From: Marinifilum fragile JCM 15579
Lineage (GTDB): Bacteria > Bacteroidota > Bacteroidia > Bacteroidales > Marinifilaceae
DNA: 64,000 nt
Direction of reading: 5' to 3'
Assembly: GCF_001310955.1 (NCBI RefSeq)
Contig: NZ_BAZX01000004.1
Span: 1 to 64,000, forward strand
Of this stretch, positions 45,667 through 55,398 are shown in pieces (positions within the stretch are counted from its first letter, which is position 1; every line of letters begins with the position of its first letter). The notes beneath the pieces were generated by a model. That model ran no database searches. It saw nothing but the letters and a program-made list of their open reading frames with translations, and was not told the DNA's origin. Both the position numbers and the translations under genes were made by a program.

Positions 45667-47487
45667 ATGTTGCGATATATTCTATATTCAGTTATTTTTT
45701 TTATTTTTTCCATTGATGTCGCATTTTCAAAAGAAGAAGCTCAAACATCTCCTAGGCAGAAAGTTGTTGAACTGATTAAGAAAGGATTAAGTGAGTGGTC
45801 TAAGCGTGATTTTGAAAGTGCGGAAAAATTTTTAGTGAATGCACAAGTACAAGCTTTAGAAATAAGAGATACACAGTTATATATCACAAGTACTAATAAT
45901 CTGGGTATTTTATTTAATACTAAGGAAGAATATTTTAAATCCAGAGAATGTTATCAAGTAGTTCTTGATTTTGTTTCCGAAGAAAATGTGTCCAAATCTC
46001 GTTTTTTGGCACTTTTAAACATGGGGATTAGTTTCAGAAAAAGTGGAGACTATGAACATGCAATATTGTACTTAATCAAAACTTTAGAGTATGCCAAGAA
46101 TTTTCCCTCAGGCAAAGAATTAGCCTCTTGTTATAATGAGATTGGTACGGTAAAATTACAACAGAAGTTATTTGATGAAGCTTTAGAATTCTTTCAGAAA
46201 TCTTTACAGATTAGAGAGAGGATAGGACATAAAAAAGGGGTTGCTGGATCTCTGAATAATATTGGAGATACTTATAAAAAAATGGGGCAAATAAGAAAAG
46301 CCTTGGACTTTTATCAACGGTCACTTTTAATTAAAGAGAATCTAGGGAATAAAAAACTGATTGCTACTACATGTAATAACATTGGACTGTTGTATATAAA
46401 GCTTGAAGATTATGAATTGGCTAAAAATAATCTAAGGCGATCGATGAGCTTAAAAGAGGAAATGAAAGATAAATTAGGAATCGTTAATACTTGCATCTCT
46501 TTTGGTCAGCTTTTTAGGATTCAGAAAAATTACACAGAATCGGAAAAATATTTGCTGCGTGGGAATCGTATAGTCGAAGAAGTGGGTAGTTTGCATCTCA
46601 AAAAAGAAATTTATAAAGAATTAAAAGAACTATATCTGACCAAAAAGGAATTTGGTAAAATGACGACTTATTATGATCGTTATGTTGAAGTGAAAGACAG
46701 TATTTTCAATGTGGAGAGCATGAAGAGTATTAACGAATTGGAAACCCGTTACCAAACCCGCGAAAAGGAGCAGCAGATAGAAGTTTTGAACATAGAGAAG
46801 GAAGCCAAGGCAAATGAAAGTTTTTACATGAAAATTGTACTTGGGGTGTTTCTGTTTTCTCTTTTACCTATTGGTTTCTTTGCAAAACAACGCCAAAAAA
46901 CAAAAATTTTAAAGGAGAAAGTGGCAGCCTCGAATAATGAGTCTACCCGATTGGGAATGGAACTGCACGACTCAATAGCAGGAGATTTAAGCCATTTGTG
47001 CAGAAGTATGGAAAAGGTAAATGGCGACGATACTTTTGTAAAGCAACTTCGAAAAATAAGCGATCAGGTGCGTGGGGTTTCTCATCAGTTGAATATGAAT
47101 GCCATTGCCAACCAAAATTTCCGTGATGCCTTGTCCGACTCCTTGTATTTAAACCATTTTCCTCAGAATATTGATTTGCAGATTCATTTGCCTGTAGGAT
47201 TTGAATTGGAAGACTTCGAGAAAAAAATCAACCTGATACGAATTGTGCAGGAATTGGTAAACAACAGCTTAAAACATGCACAGGCTTCGAGTATTGTAAT
47301 TAAATTCAGAAAGGAGAGCAAAAGCATCCAATTCGAATATGCCGATGATGGGATAGGAGCAGATTTAAATAAAATCCGTAAAGGAAATGGCTGGTTTAAC
47401 GTACAGGAGCGGGCAGAACTTCTATCGGGTAAAATTGATATACAAACTTCGCCGGGCAATGGACTTTATTTTAAATTGGTGGTTTAA
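45667..47487 (+). CDS. TPR sensor histidine kinase, HisKA_3 type
   Basis: Start chosen at ATG 45667, which opens a signal peptide (LRYILYSVIFFIFSIDVAFS); the earlier start lies in a terminator. About 606 residues: TPR repeats (roughly 30-340), a coiled coil, one membrane helix (about 385-405), the phosphoacceptor region LGMELHDSIAGDLSHL with His, and an HATPase domain with VQELVNNSLKHA and DDGIGAD. This is the NarL/LuxR-partner type of kinase. Its 3' end overlaps the convergent LuxR-type regulator by 4 bases, so those two are likely a pair despite opposite strands. Confidence 0.85.
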   Translation: MLRYILYSVIFFIFSIDVAFSKEEAQTSPRQKVVELIKKGLSEWSKRDFESAEKFLVNAQVQALEIRDTQLYITSTNNLGILFNTKEEYFKSRECYQVVLDFVSEENVSKSRFLALLNMGISFRKSGDYEHAILYLIKTLEYAKNFPSGKELASCYNEIGTVKLQQKLFDEALEFFQKSLQIRERIGHKKGVAGSLNNIGDTYKKMGQIRKALDFYQRSLLIKENLGNKKLIATTCNNIGLLYIKLEDYELAKNNLRRSMSLKEEMKDKLGIVNTCISFGQLFRIQKNYTESEKYLLRGNRIVEEVGSLHLKKEIYKELKELYLTKKEFGKMTTYYDRYVEVKDSIFNVESMKSINELETRYQTREKEQQIEVLNIEKEAKANESFYMKIVLGVFLFSLLPIGFFAKQRQKTKILKEKVAASNNESTRLGMELHDSIAGDLSHLCRSMEKVNGDDTFVKQLRKISDQVRGVSHQLNMNAIANQNFRDALSDSLYLNHFPQNIDLQIHLPVGFELEDFEKKINLIRIVQELVNNSLKHAQASSIVIKFRKESKSIQFEYADDGIGADLNKIRKGNGWFNVQERAELLSGKIDIQTSPGNGLYFKLVV

Positions 47488-48143
47488 TTCTTGATTACTC
47501 TATCATGAAAATGTTTTAAACCATCCTTGCTGCGTACATTCAGTTTACGATAAATATTACTCAGATGTTTCTTTAAGGTGTTGAGCTGAATCCCCAGTTT
47601 GTGTGCCAAATGATCGTTGTTGCTTGTGCTATCTTCCGAAATTAACTTAAGCGCTTTCTTTTCTGTTTTGGTTAGCGATTTCAGCATTTCGTAATCGGTA
47701 TTGTAATATTTATTATCCTGCTCTTCTATGGCTTTTTTGTGTTTTAGGAATGATGAGGATTCAAAGAAAACATCAGGATGTAGATTCATTACCGCATCAA
47801 TTGCTGATACAATTTCATCTTCGCCGACATCCTTGTTCAAATAGGAATTGAAACCAGCGCTACGAATATCTTTTAAAATCTGATTAAGATTGTGACTGGT
47901 ATAGGCAATGCATTTTAATTCTTTTCTGATTTTTTTTAGCTCTTTTATAAATGCAATCCCATCTTCTTTGTTGTTGTACTCCAAATCAACCAACATTAAA
48001 TGGATTTCACGATTTTGAATATAGGCTTTGGCTTTTGATGGATAAGTAAAGCTTTCGATATTTGCATCGGGATACATTTCGGTTAAAAGTTCGGCACTTG
48101 CTTTTTTTAGTAAATGATGATCTTCGATAACGACAATATTCAT
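47484..48143 (-). CDS. NarL/LuxR-type response regulator
   Basis: 219 residues: a receiver domain (1-120) with VVIEDHH acidic pocket and LMLVDLEYNNKEDG, where Asp (about D53) is the phosphoacceptor, and a C-terminal LuxR HTH (LTKTEKKALKLISEDSTSNNDHLAHKLGIQ, then VRSKDG). It is convergent with the HisKA_3 kinase, its probable sensor. Confidence 0.87.
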   Translation of the reverse strand: MNIVVIEDHHLLKKASAELLTEMYPDANIESFTYPSKAKAYIQNREIHLMLVDLEYNNKEDGIAFIKELKKIRKELKCIAYTSHNLNQILKDIRSAGFNSYLNKDVGEDEIVSAIDAVMNLHPDVFFESSSFLKHKKAIEEQDNKYYNTDYEMLKSLTKTEKKALKLISEDSTSNNDHLAHKLGIQLNTLKKHLSNIYRKLNVRSKDGLKHFHDRVIKN

Positions 48144-48394
48144 ATCAGAAGGTAATGGCTTAGTGATTATAATTCTTGAAAGTATAAATTATTTACTACG
48201 CATTACTCTTTTATATTGATCTTTTTATGAAAAGATCAAATCTGTATTTCAATCATTGAAAGCTATGGTTGGATACACAAAAATTGACCTTAGATAATTT
48301 CATTAGGCCAAAATCTACTACTTCGGGTTATTTTTTTTGCATGAGCAATTGCGGAATTTTGTTTCAATAGAAAATCAAACTAAAAATCCCGACC

Positions 48395-49135
48395 ATGAAT
48401 GTTTATTTAATCGTAGATCATTGCAAAAAGGAAATTGCAGATTTAAAATCGAAACTAAGTAAAATTGAACTGGAGTGCAAGGTTTATCATTCTACTACAG
48501 TTGAAGATGCTTTATTGCTTTACGTATTGCACAAGCCACAATTGGTGTTTTTAGAGATAAATCTGAAAAACGAAAATGGCTTTGAGTTAATTCATGGATT
48601 GTTGGAATTGGGAGAGCGCCCAAACTTTGCCATTACAACTAAAAACGAAAATTTTGCCATCAAAGCAATCCGATCTTCGGCAGTTGATTATTTGCTAAAG
48701 CCAATTGCCATTGAAGATTTGCAATTCTGCTTGAATCGTGTTCAGACCATGGAATACGAAGAAATGGAAAAACAGCGAATGACCGAATTGTTTCTGAAAT
48801 TGAAAATTCAGAAAAGGGTTACCATTAAAAATCGTGTGGGTTTTGAGGTAATAAAACCAGAGGAAATTCTGTTTTGTAAGGCCGATAGAAATTACACGGA
48901 TATCAAGTTGGTTGATGGTACAAGCTTAACTACTTCCACAACCTTAGGAAGTGTAGTGCAACAACTCACCAGTAAGGTATTTTTCAGAATTGGTCGTTCG
49001 GCAGTAATTAACCTGGACTACTTAAAGTCTGTGAATAGAAAAGATAAACAATGTTTACTGTCCTGTAATAATGAAGTTTATAAACTTCCTATGTCTCCCA
49101 ATCGGGTTCAGGAATTATCAAGAGTGTTGAATTGA
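48395..49135 (+). CDS. LytTR response regulator with Glu at the phospho-site
   Basis: 246 residues: a receiver-like domain (1-120) and a LytTR DNA-binding domain (about 140-240; RVTIKNRVGFEVIKPEEI, then FFRIGRSAVINLDYL). In the receiver the phosphoacceptor position reads VFLEINL, Glu (E54) for the usual Asp, and the acidic pocket is reduced to LIVDH. Such a Glu often mimics the phosphorylated state, so the protein may be constitutively active or controlled otherwise. Divergent from the LuxR-type regulator. Confidence 0.85.
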   Translation: MNVYLIVDHCKKEIADLKSKLSKIELECKVYHSTTVEDALLLYVLHKPQLVFLEINLKNENGFELIHGLLELGERPNFAITTKNENFAIKAIRSSAVDYLLKPIAIEDLQFCLNRVQTMEYEEMEKQRMTELFLKLKIQKRVTIKNRVGFEVIKPEEILFCKADRNYTDIKLVDGTSLTTSTTLGSVVQQLTSKVFFRIGRSAVINLDYLKSVNRKDKQCLLSCNNEVYKLPMSPNRVQELSRVLN

Positions 49136-49332
49136 CTAATTCATACCGATAGGTATTTAATACCATATATAAAAAACAGAGAGCTATTTTAAGCTCTCGA
49201 ATAGTTTAAGTATAATGTCGAGATATAATTTGTTAGGCATTAGAAGTGAAGCGTACTAATGGCTTATACAAATTAATAATCGGTATAAAATAGAATCACA
49301 GGTGAATATCACCATCCTACTACTACAAAAAA

Positions 49333-49365
49333 AAAACAGCGCATGAATGATTCTATGCGCTGTTT
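49333..49365. terminator. Shared terminator, LytTR / lipoprotein
   Basis: AAAACAGCGCAT pairs with ATGCGCTGTTTT over a 9-nt loop, with A and T tracts on both sides, between the convergent genes. The rest of 49136-49332 shows only a short GAGAGCT/AGCTCTC hairpin near 49183. Confidence 0.8.
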
Positions 49366-49387
49366 TAAATTTATACCTTGAAAGGTT

Positions 49388-49984
49388 TTAGAAACCTCTT
49401 TGCTGAGCTTGTAATTTTTGCATTTCTTCTTCGAAAGTTTTCTTGAACTTTTCGTAATCGTAATCAACTTTCAATTTGTCGTCTTGTGATAATTTTTGGT
49501 TGATTGCCTCTTCCAAATCTTTAGCACTCATTTCAAGAGCGATATAAGTTTTGTATTTGTTTTGAGCAGTTCTGGTTTGCTTTTCGCAGATCACCTTAAT
49601 GTTGTTCAATTGTTGGTTGATCACTTCGCGAGTTAAGCCTTCAAAACGTTCTTCAACTTGTTCAACATTGTTCAATTCTGTTGAGTTTACGTAGTTGTCG
49701 ATTGTTCCTTGAACAGTAGATTGAATTAAAGTTGCCAATTCGGCGCGAGCATTGGTTCCAGCTTTTTTCTTCGCAACCATTTGATCTAAACTCTCGCCAA
49801 TTGCAGAAGCTCTAAAGTGGTTTTTGTCGCTTTGGTAATCAGGACCGGTACAATAAACTTCGATAAGCTCTTCGCCCTGAGATTTGGTAGAAACTGCTTT
49901 TTCAGCAGATCCACATGAACTTAATCCGGCAGCTAATAAAACTCCTAAACCAAGGAATAATGATTGTAATTTTCTTGTTTTCAT
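49388..49984 (-). CDS. LPP20-like lipoprotein (short)
   Basis: 198 residues with a lipoprotein signal (LFLGLGVLLAAGLSSC), then an alpha/beta domain with FRASAIGESLDQMVAKKKA and a Glu-rich helical tail with a cluster of Lys and Gln. It resembles the LPP20 lipoprotein type. It lies 55 bases downstream of another LPP20-like gene and is probably co-expressed. Localised to the envelope; role unknown. Confidence 0.72.
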   Translation of the reverse strand: MKTRKLQSLFLGLGVLLAAGLSSCGSAEKAVSTKSQGEELIEVYCTGPDYQSDKNHFRASAIGESLDQMVAKKKAGTNARAELATLIQSTVQGTIDNYVNSTELNNVEQVEERFEGLTREVINQQLNNIKVICEKQTRTAQNKYKTYIALEMSAKDLEEAINQKLSQDDKLKVDYDYEKFKKTFEEEMQKLQAQQRGF

Positions 49985-50039
49985 CTTTTCTTGTTTTGAG
50001 GTAATTAATTACTAATTACCAATTATTCATTACTAATTT

Positions 50040-51449
50040 TTATAAGTCCAGTTGATTTAATTTTGGAATAATAGTGTTGTGAATTTCTTCAACAGCTTGT
50101 TCATACGCTTCCTTCACTGCATAATCATAGCTGATCGGTTTCATTCCTTTCACTTCATATATCGCATCATTGAATATCTCCATGCCACTGTTGACATCAG
50201 TAAGTGAGAAGAAACAATCAAGATATACGATATATACTTTGTAGTTTCTACCTTCCTTTATTTCTCCTTTGGTTACATTGGTATTGATATCGAGAAAGAC
50301 TTTGGCCTTTTCTTTATCATTGGTAAAAGAGAAGAAATTCTCCGATAGCTCTTTCTTTACGTTATTTTTTAAAATCTCACGATTTGAATCCTTACCAAAA
50401 ATCTTTTCGCTAAAATTCAAATAAGCCTTTAAGCGCTCAACATTGATAATGATTTTGCTTTTTGGCGCCGATTCTGGCGTAAAGAACAATTTGTTTAGCT
50501 GATAATTTTCCGATTCTTCGTTCAGAATAGTGCTTAGATCCAATCCAACTTCTATTTCCTGTAATTTCATTTTCGAAGTTACTTTTGAAAGTTTCGAAGC
50601 TGCATAACCAAACTCGTCGGTGCTAACTTTGTTGTTTAGAACACCTTCTCCTTTCGAGAAATCAATAGCCAAAGGAAGGTTAGGAATTAAACTGTTTCCA
50701 CTTTCTCCCAACCATTCAGCCTTCACCAAAATCGGTTCTTTTTGCGATGTTGAAATTTCAATTTTGATTGCTTTTCTATCGGGAGTTAATAGAGTTCTTT
50801 TAAAAATGTTCTGAATGGAGTTATAGATATCGGTACCCAGGTTAATTCTTCCTTTAAAAGTCATTACCGACAAGTCTTCATCTAAATGCTTTTTGATGGC
50901 ATCAAGAGCTTTGGCATAGTAATTTAAAGCCTGGAAGATATCGAGATTTTCTTCGCTAATTTTCCCTTGTTCAAAGAAGTTTTGAGCCAATTTTTTGGCT
51001 TTGTTCAATTTTAATCGCTTTTGTAATTCGTATTGCGATTTCGATAAACGATAGTAAACCCAATATTCGTTTCCTTTTTTGTTATCCCATGATCCAACAA
51101 TTTCATAGCCTTCCAACTCTTCCATTAAGGAAGTTTGAATTTCCGATTGAAAATTCTCGCGAAAAGCGGTTTCATCTTCGAATTGTTGAAGAACCGAGTT
51201 TGCTGAAATGTTCACTGATATTTCGGAACACAAATCATGTAAAGCCTGATTTTTGGCTAGTTGGATGTAATTGGTTTTTGAATCATCTTTTTTCACAACC
51301 GAAATTCCTACATAATAATCAGGAGTAATAGGCCTCTCTTTAACCCACTTTGGAGCTCTTCTTTTTGCCATACCTTGTTGTGCCGAACAACCAATAAGCA
51401 AGAATATTATCAATGTAAAACTGAGAGTCGTGCGTAAAGTTTTTATCAT
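50040..51449 (-). CDS. LPP20-like lipoprotein (long)
   Basis: Start set at Met 51449 (MIKTLRTTLSFTLIIFLLIGC), which gives a lipoprotein signal; the upstream in-frame extension lacks one. About 469 residues. Near the N-terminus PKWVKERPITPDYYVGISVVKK followed by a helical ALHDLCSEISVNI is the LPP20 pattern, and a second beta-rich half follows. It heads a two-gene unit with the shorter LPP20-like gene. Confidence 0.72.
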   Translation of the reverse strand: MIKTLRTTLSFTLIIFLLIGCSAQQGMAKRRAPKWVKERPITPDYYVGISVVKKDDSKTNYIQLAKNQALHDLCSEISVNISANSVLQQFEDETAFRENFQSEIQTSLMEELEGYEIVGSWDNKKGNEYWVYYRLSKSQYELQKRLKLNKAKKLAQNFFEQGKISEENLDIFQALNYYAKALDAIKKHLDEDLSVMTFKGRINLGTDIYNSIQNIFKRTLLTPDRKAIKIEISTSQKEPILVKAEWLGESGNSLIPNLPLAIDFSKGEGVLNNKVSTDEFGYAASKLSKVTSKMKLQEIEVGLDLSTILNEESENYQLNKLFFTPESAPKSKIIINVERLKAYLNFSEKIFGKDSNREILKNNVKKELSENFFSFTNDKEKAKVFLDINTNVTKGEIKEGRNYKVYIVYLDCFFSLTDVNSGMEIFNDAIYEVKGMKPISYDYAVKEAYEQAVEEIHNTIIPKLNQLDL

Positions 51450-51535
51450 TTGTATAGGTTTAGTGTATGATTCGATAGCAAAATTAAAGATAAACATTCC
51501 TTAACAATAAGCTTGCCAAAGCTAAATTTAAAGTT

Positions 51536-52024
51536 TTATTTTATTTCTGACAGGAGGTCATCAATAAGATTTAAAGACAATTGCGACTCAAATCCCCGGC
51601 TTTGAGCAAAGCGATACAATTTTGTCTTCAACTGATACGGATCATCATTTTTTAAGCTTCGCAGTTTGGATTGTAAAAGCCCCTGGAGGTTTTCTTTATA
51701 TTCTGGATCATTAATTTGTTCCAGGGCTTCGTTTATGATTCTTTCCGGAATTTGTTTGTGCTTTAAATGGTAGGATATCTTTATTCTTCCCCATTTGTTG
51801 AAGCGATACTTATCGCGCACATAAAAGTTCGTAAATCTACTTTCATCAATAAACTTGTCTTCGATTAATGATGTTATTATTTCATCCTGATCATCCGCAG
51901 AAATGTTCCAATCTTGTAGTTTTTTTCGAATATCGCTGCAGCATTTCTCTTGTTTGCTGCAAATGAATTGTACTTTAGAAAGAGCAGCGGCTGGGCTAAT
52001 TTGGGTGGGCTTTTTTTTATACAT
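51536..52024 (-). CDS. recX: Regulatory protein RecX
   Basis: 162 residues of helix-turn-helix repeats typical of RecX, which modulates RecA filaments: SKVQFICSKQEKCCSDIRKK, LIEDKFIDESRFTNFYVRDKYRFNKWG, KISYHLKHKQIP. It lies downstream of prmC with a palindromic repeat between them; recA is not adjacent. Confidence 0.88.
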   Translation of the reverse strand: MYKKKPTQISPAAALSKVQFICSKQEKCCSDIRKKLQDWNISADDQDEIITSLIEDKFIDESRFTNFYVRDKYRFNKWGRIKISYHLKHKQIPERIINEALEQINDPEYKENLQGLLQSKLRSLKNDDPYQLKTKLYRFAQSRGFESQLSLNLIDDLLSEIK

Positions 52025-52041
52025 TGATTTTTGAATGATTT

Positions 52042-52070
52042 GTAGAGAAGTAGCATTGCTACTTCTCTAC
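52042..52070. repeat. Dispersed palindromic repeat, copy B
   Basis: GTAGAGAAGTAGC, ATT, then GCTACTTCTCTAC: a perfect inverted repeat, in the recX-prmC gap. Same family as copies at 20388, 59001 and 60684, with arm base changes that keep pairing. Confidence 0.8.
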
Positions 52071-52079
52071 ATTATAAAA

Positions 52080-52937
52080 TTATTTTATCGCCGACATCAT
52101 TCGGTCTTTACCATTAATGTCTTTTCTAACTTGTACGTTGGAAAAACCTTTTTGCTCCATCAATTCTGACATTTCTTTTCCCAAACTTTCGTTGATTTCA
52201 AAGTACAGTTTTCCTCCCTCTTTCAGATATTCCTGAGCCAATTCTGCAATTCTTTGGTAAAAAATTAAAGGATCATGATCGCTCACAAAAAGCGCTGTAT
52301 GCGGTTCAAAATCCAATACATTTTTCTCCATTTTTTCTTTTTCAGTATTGGTTACATACGGCGGATTACTTACGATGATATCCAATTGCTCCCATTCATA
52401 AGCTTCCCAATTTAAAATGTCCCTTTCTTCAAATCTAACTTGAACTGAATTTAGTTTTGCATTTTCTTTGGCAGTTTTAATTGCGCCAGACGATATGTCA
52501 ACACTTGTTACATCTGCATTTAAAAGATGCTTGGCCAGGCAAATGGGAATACATCCACTGCCGGTTCCAATATCCAATACATGCAAGTTTGCATCTTTAT
52601 TTTCATTTATGATGGCATGAACCAACTCTTCCGTTTCTGGTCTTGGAATTAATGTGTGCTGATTTACTTTGAATTTCAGCTCATAAAAATCAGCTTCGCC
52701 TAAAACATATTGAATTGGTTTGTTCTCTTTTAAATCTGCAATGTATTCTTTGATCTTCTCGAATTGTTCGTCCTGAATAGCCTCGGTTTTATTCAGTTGT
52801 ATTTGAGTGCGTGAATAATTCAGAAGTTCTTCAAGCAGTATGTATGCAATGCTTTCACTTTCTCGCGAACTATAAATGCTTTCAAGTTCTTTTTTTATGT
52901 AATTTATTGTAGATTGTATGTTGTTTAATTGGCTCAT
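52080..52937 (-). CDS. prmC: Release factor glutamine methyltransferase PrmC
   Basis: Methylates the GGQ glutamine of release factors RF1 and RF2 using SAM; prfB is in the same window. 285 residues with the SAM motif VLDIGTGSGCIPICLA (about 116-131), the NPPY active-site motif in IVSNPPYVTN (about 187-196) and the family HTLIPRPETEELV. Normal length. Confidence 0.94.
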   Translation of the reverse strand: MSQLNNIQSTINYIKKELESIYSSRESESIAYILLEELLNYSRTQIQLNKTEAIQDEQFEKIKEYIADLKENKPIQYVLGEADFYELKFKVNQHTLIPRPETEELVHAIINENKDANLHVLDIGTGSGCIPICLAKHLLNADVTSVDISSGAIKTAKENAKLNSVQVRFEERDILNWEAYEWEQLDIIVSNPPYVTNTEKEKMEKNVLDFEPHTALFVSDHDPLIFYQRIAELAQEYLKEGGKLYFEINESLGKEMSELMEQKGFSNVQVRKDINGKDRMMSAIK

Positions 52938-53113
52938 CGGTTCTGAATGATTTTACTTTGAATTGCTGAGTTATACAGATTATATATCGGCATTTCAATT
53001 TAATATTTCATTGTTTCGCTTGATGCTCACAATGAAATTTAAATGGTTTTATATTTAGGCATTGTAAAGCGAATTTAGAAACAAAGATACAAATCTTCTA
53101 TTTTCATAGATTT

Positions 53114-54586
53114 ATGTTACTATCAATTAATTGGTCGGATTTTTGGATACAGTTGTTTGGTGCACTGAGTATTCTTTATGCTCTAACCATTATTGCTACC
53201 ATTATAATTGTTCTTCTTGAAAATAGAAGTCCTTTAAAAACCATATCCTGGATTTTGGTTTTGATTTTCCTTCCGATTTTTGGTTTTGTAGTTTACCTGG
53301 TTTTTGGACAAAGTTTTCGCAAGCGAAAAATGTTCAGCATGAAAGGATTGGGCGATTTAAAATGGCTTCAGGTAATGAGCCAGGATCAGAAACTTCGTTT
53401 GAATAAAAGCCGTTTCTTGAAGGATGAGCGCATCCATGAGAAGAAAAATATCATGACCTTGCTGCTGAATAATTCCAAAGCTTTGTTGAGTGGTTACAAC
53501 AAGGTGAATGTCTTGAATGATGGCAAGGAAACTTTTACAGAGATTTTTAAGTCCTTGCGTAAGGCAAAAGATCACATTCATTTGGAATATTACATTATTG
53601 AAGATGGTGAGTTGGCTTCGGAATTGCTGGAGATATTGGTAGAAAAAGCAAGAGATGGAGTAGAGGTGCGAGTGATTTACGATGATGTTGGCAGTTGGAA
53701 ATTAAGCAAACACTATGTTGAAACTTTAAAGGAAGCGGGAGTTAAAGTTCAGGCATTTTTACCCGTTCGTTTTCCAATATTAACCAGTAGGGTAAACTAC
53801 CGCAATCACCGAAAAATTATTGTGATTGATGGAACTACTGCTTTTGTTGGAGGTTTGAATTTTGCGGATCGTTATCTGCATGGCATTCCTGAAATTGGCA
53901 TTTGGCGAGATACTCACCTCAAGGTAAAAGGTGAAGGGGCTTCAAGTTTACAAATTGTGTTTTTAATCGATTGGTATTTTGTGCGTCAGGAAGTGTTGAT
54001 TAACGAAAAGTACCTGCCCAATAAAAAGGCCAAGGAGAAGTGTTTGCTACAAATTACAGCTTCAGGTGCCGATTCCGATTGGGCGAGTATTATGCAGGCT
54101 TATTTTTCGGCAATTACTTCGGCAAAACGAAATGTTTACATTTCATCACCTTATTTTATGCCCAACAGTAGCATTTTGATGGCTTTAAAAACATCAGCCA
54201 TGAGTGGTGTTGATGTTCGGGTTTTGATTCCAAATAAATCAGATTCTTTCATGACTTATTGGGGAACTTTATCCTACATCGAAGAATTGCTTGAAGCTGG
54301 AGTGAGAATTTATTTTTACAAAACAGGTTTCAATCATAGCAAAATCATGACCGTTGATGGAATTCTGTCAACGGTGGGAACTGCAAACATGGACGTGAGA
54401 AGTTTTGAACAGAATTTTGAAGTAAATGCTTTGGTTTACGATGAAAAAGTAACTTTGAAATTGCGAGAACGATTTTTAGAAGATTTGCAGCAAAGCGAAG
54501 AGGTCGTACTTGAGAAATGGATTCAGCGATCGAAAATGCAAAAAATGAAGGAATCCATTACTCGTTTGTTTACTCCTTTGCTTTAG
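53114..54586 (+). CDS. cls: Cardiolipin synthase
   Basis: 490 residues: two N-terminal membrane helices (about 15-65) and two phospholipase-D HKD motifs, HRKIIVIDGTTAFVGGLNFA (about 231-250) and HSKIMTVDGILSTVGTANMD (about 409-428). It joins two phosphatidylglycerols into cardiolipin at the inner membrane. Its 3' end overlaps the convergent CarboxypepD_reg gene by 17 bases. Confidence 0.93.
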   Translation: MLLSINWSDFWIQLFGALSILYALTIIATIIIVLLENRSPLKTISWILVLIFLPIFGFVVYLVFGQSFRKRKMFSMKGLGDLKWLQVMSQDQKLRLNKSRFLKDERIHEKKNIMTLLLNNSKALLSGYNKVNVLNDGKETFTEIFKSLRKAKDHIHLEYYIIEDGELASELLEILVEKARDGVEVRVIYDDVGSWKLSKHYVETLKEAGVKVQAFLPVRFPILTSRVNYRNHRKIIVIDGTTAFVGGLNFADRYLHGIPEIGIWRDTHLKVKGEGASSLQIVFLIDWYFVRQEVLINEKYLPNKKAKEKCLLQITASGADSDWASIMQAYFSAITSAKRNVYISSPYFMPNSSILMALKTSAMSGVDVRVLIPNKSDSFMTYWGTLSYIEELLEAGVRIYFYKTGFNHSKIMTVDGILSTVGTANMDVRSFEQNFEVNALVYDEKVTLKLRERFLEDLQQSEEVVLEKWIQRSKMQKMKESITRLFTPLL

Positions 54587-55391
54587 TGTACTCTTTATAC
54601 AGATCCAGAATTTGTTTCATGACATCGTAATCGCTCGAATTTTCGGTTACGTGAATTTTCTTTCCACAAAACTCCATAAATGCCACCAGTTCATCACCTT
54701 CTAATCCAGTTGCATTCGATACAATTTCAGCATTATATTTTGCGCTAATCTTTTTGTTTTTGCTTTCCGATTTAATGATTTTGCTGATTTTTTTCTTTGT
54801 TTTTTCTTTTTTACTCAACTTGTTGTGCAGAAAATCCGTTGGCCTGAAAATGGCATCAACCACTCCCATTTTTTTATCTACTTTAGGTCGATATTGAGCA
54901 GGAACAGGATCAGGTTTTTTGGTATTGTATGGAGCCAATTGTTTTCCAATGTCCTTATTAATTGGATTTTTCTCTTTCACTTTGGCTTTTACAAACTCAT
55001 CTTTAAACTCGTCCCAGGTTCCCAAAGCATAAATATCAACTTCTTTAAGCATATAGGATATATCTTGCAATTTTATTCGAAAGAATGGTGGAAAATCAGG
55101 GTTTAAAATAACGGGAACAGGCCATTCCTTCATTTCATAACCTAAAGCACTAATCACTAATGTATCTTGGTCTTGAATCTGCAAATGAAAAACTCCCGTA
55201 CTGTCACATATGACTCCTTTTCTCGATCGTTTAATGGTTACTGTGGCATTAGAAATTGCTTCATTGGTTTTCGAAGAATATATTAAACCTGATATACTCA
55301 CAATTGAATCTTGTAGAAAAGATTGAGCATTGCCGTGAAAAGCATGTGCAGAGAGAAAAAGGATGATTATGAATTTTAAAAAGATCTTCAT
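54570..55391 (-). CDS. CarboxypepD_reg-like exported protein, paralogue 3
   Basis: 273 residues: signal peptide (FLKFIIILFLSAHAFHGNAQ), then a CarboxypepD_reg-like beta-sandwich (about 32-105; VSISGLIYSSKTNEAISNATV, CDSTGVFHLQI, DTLVISALGYEM), a linker and a conserved helical C-terminus with VSNATGLEGDELVAFMEFCG. It is the last of three adjacent minus-strand paralogues (also 55399 and 56270). Such domains are found in cell-surface Bacteroidota proteins. Confidence 0.8.
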   Translation of the reverse strand: MKIFLKFIIILFLSAHAFHGNAQSFLQDSIVSISGLIYSSKTNEAISNATVTIKRSRKGVICDSTGVFHLQIQDQDTLVISALGYEMKEWPVPVILNPDFPPFFRIKLQDISYMLKEVDIYALGTWDEFKDEFVKAKVKEKNPINKDIGKQLAPYNTKKPDPVPAQYRPKVDKKMGVVDAIFRPTDFLHNKLSKKEKTKKKISKIIKSESKNKKISAKYNAEIVSNATGLEGDELVAFMEFCGKKIHVTENSSDYDVMKQILDLYKEYTKAKE

Positions 55392-55398
55392 GTTGAGA

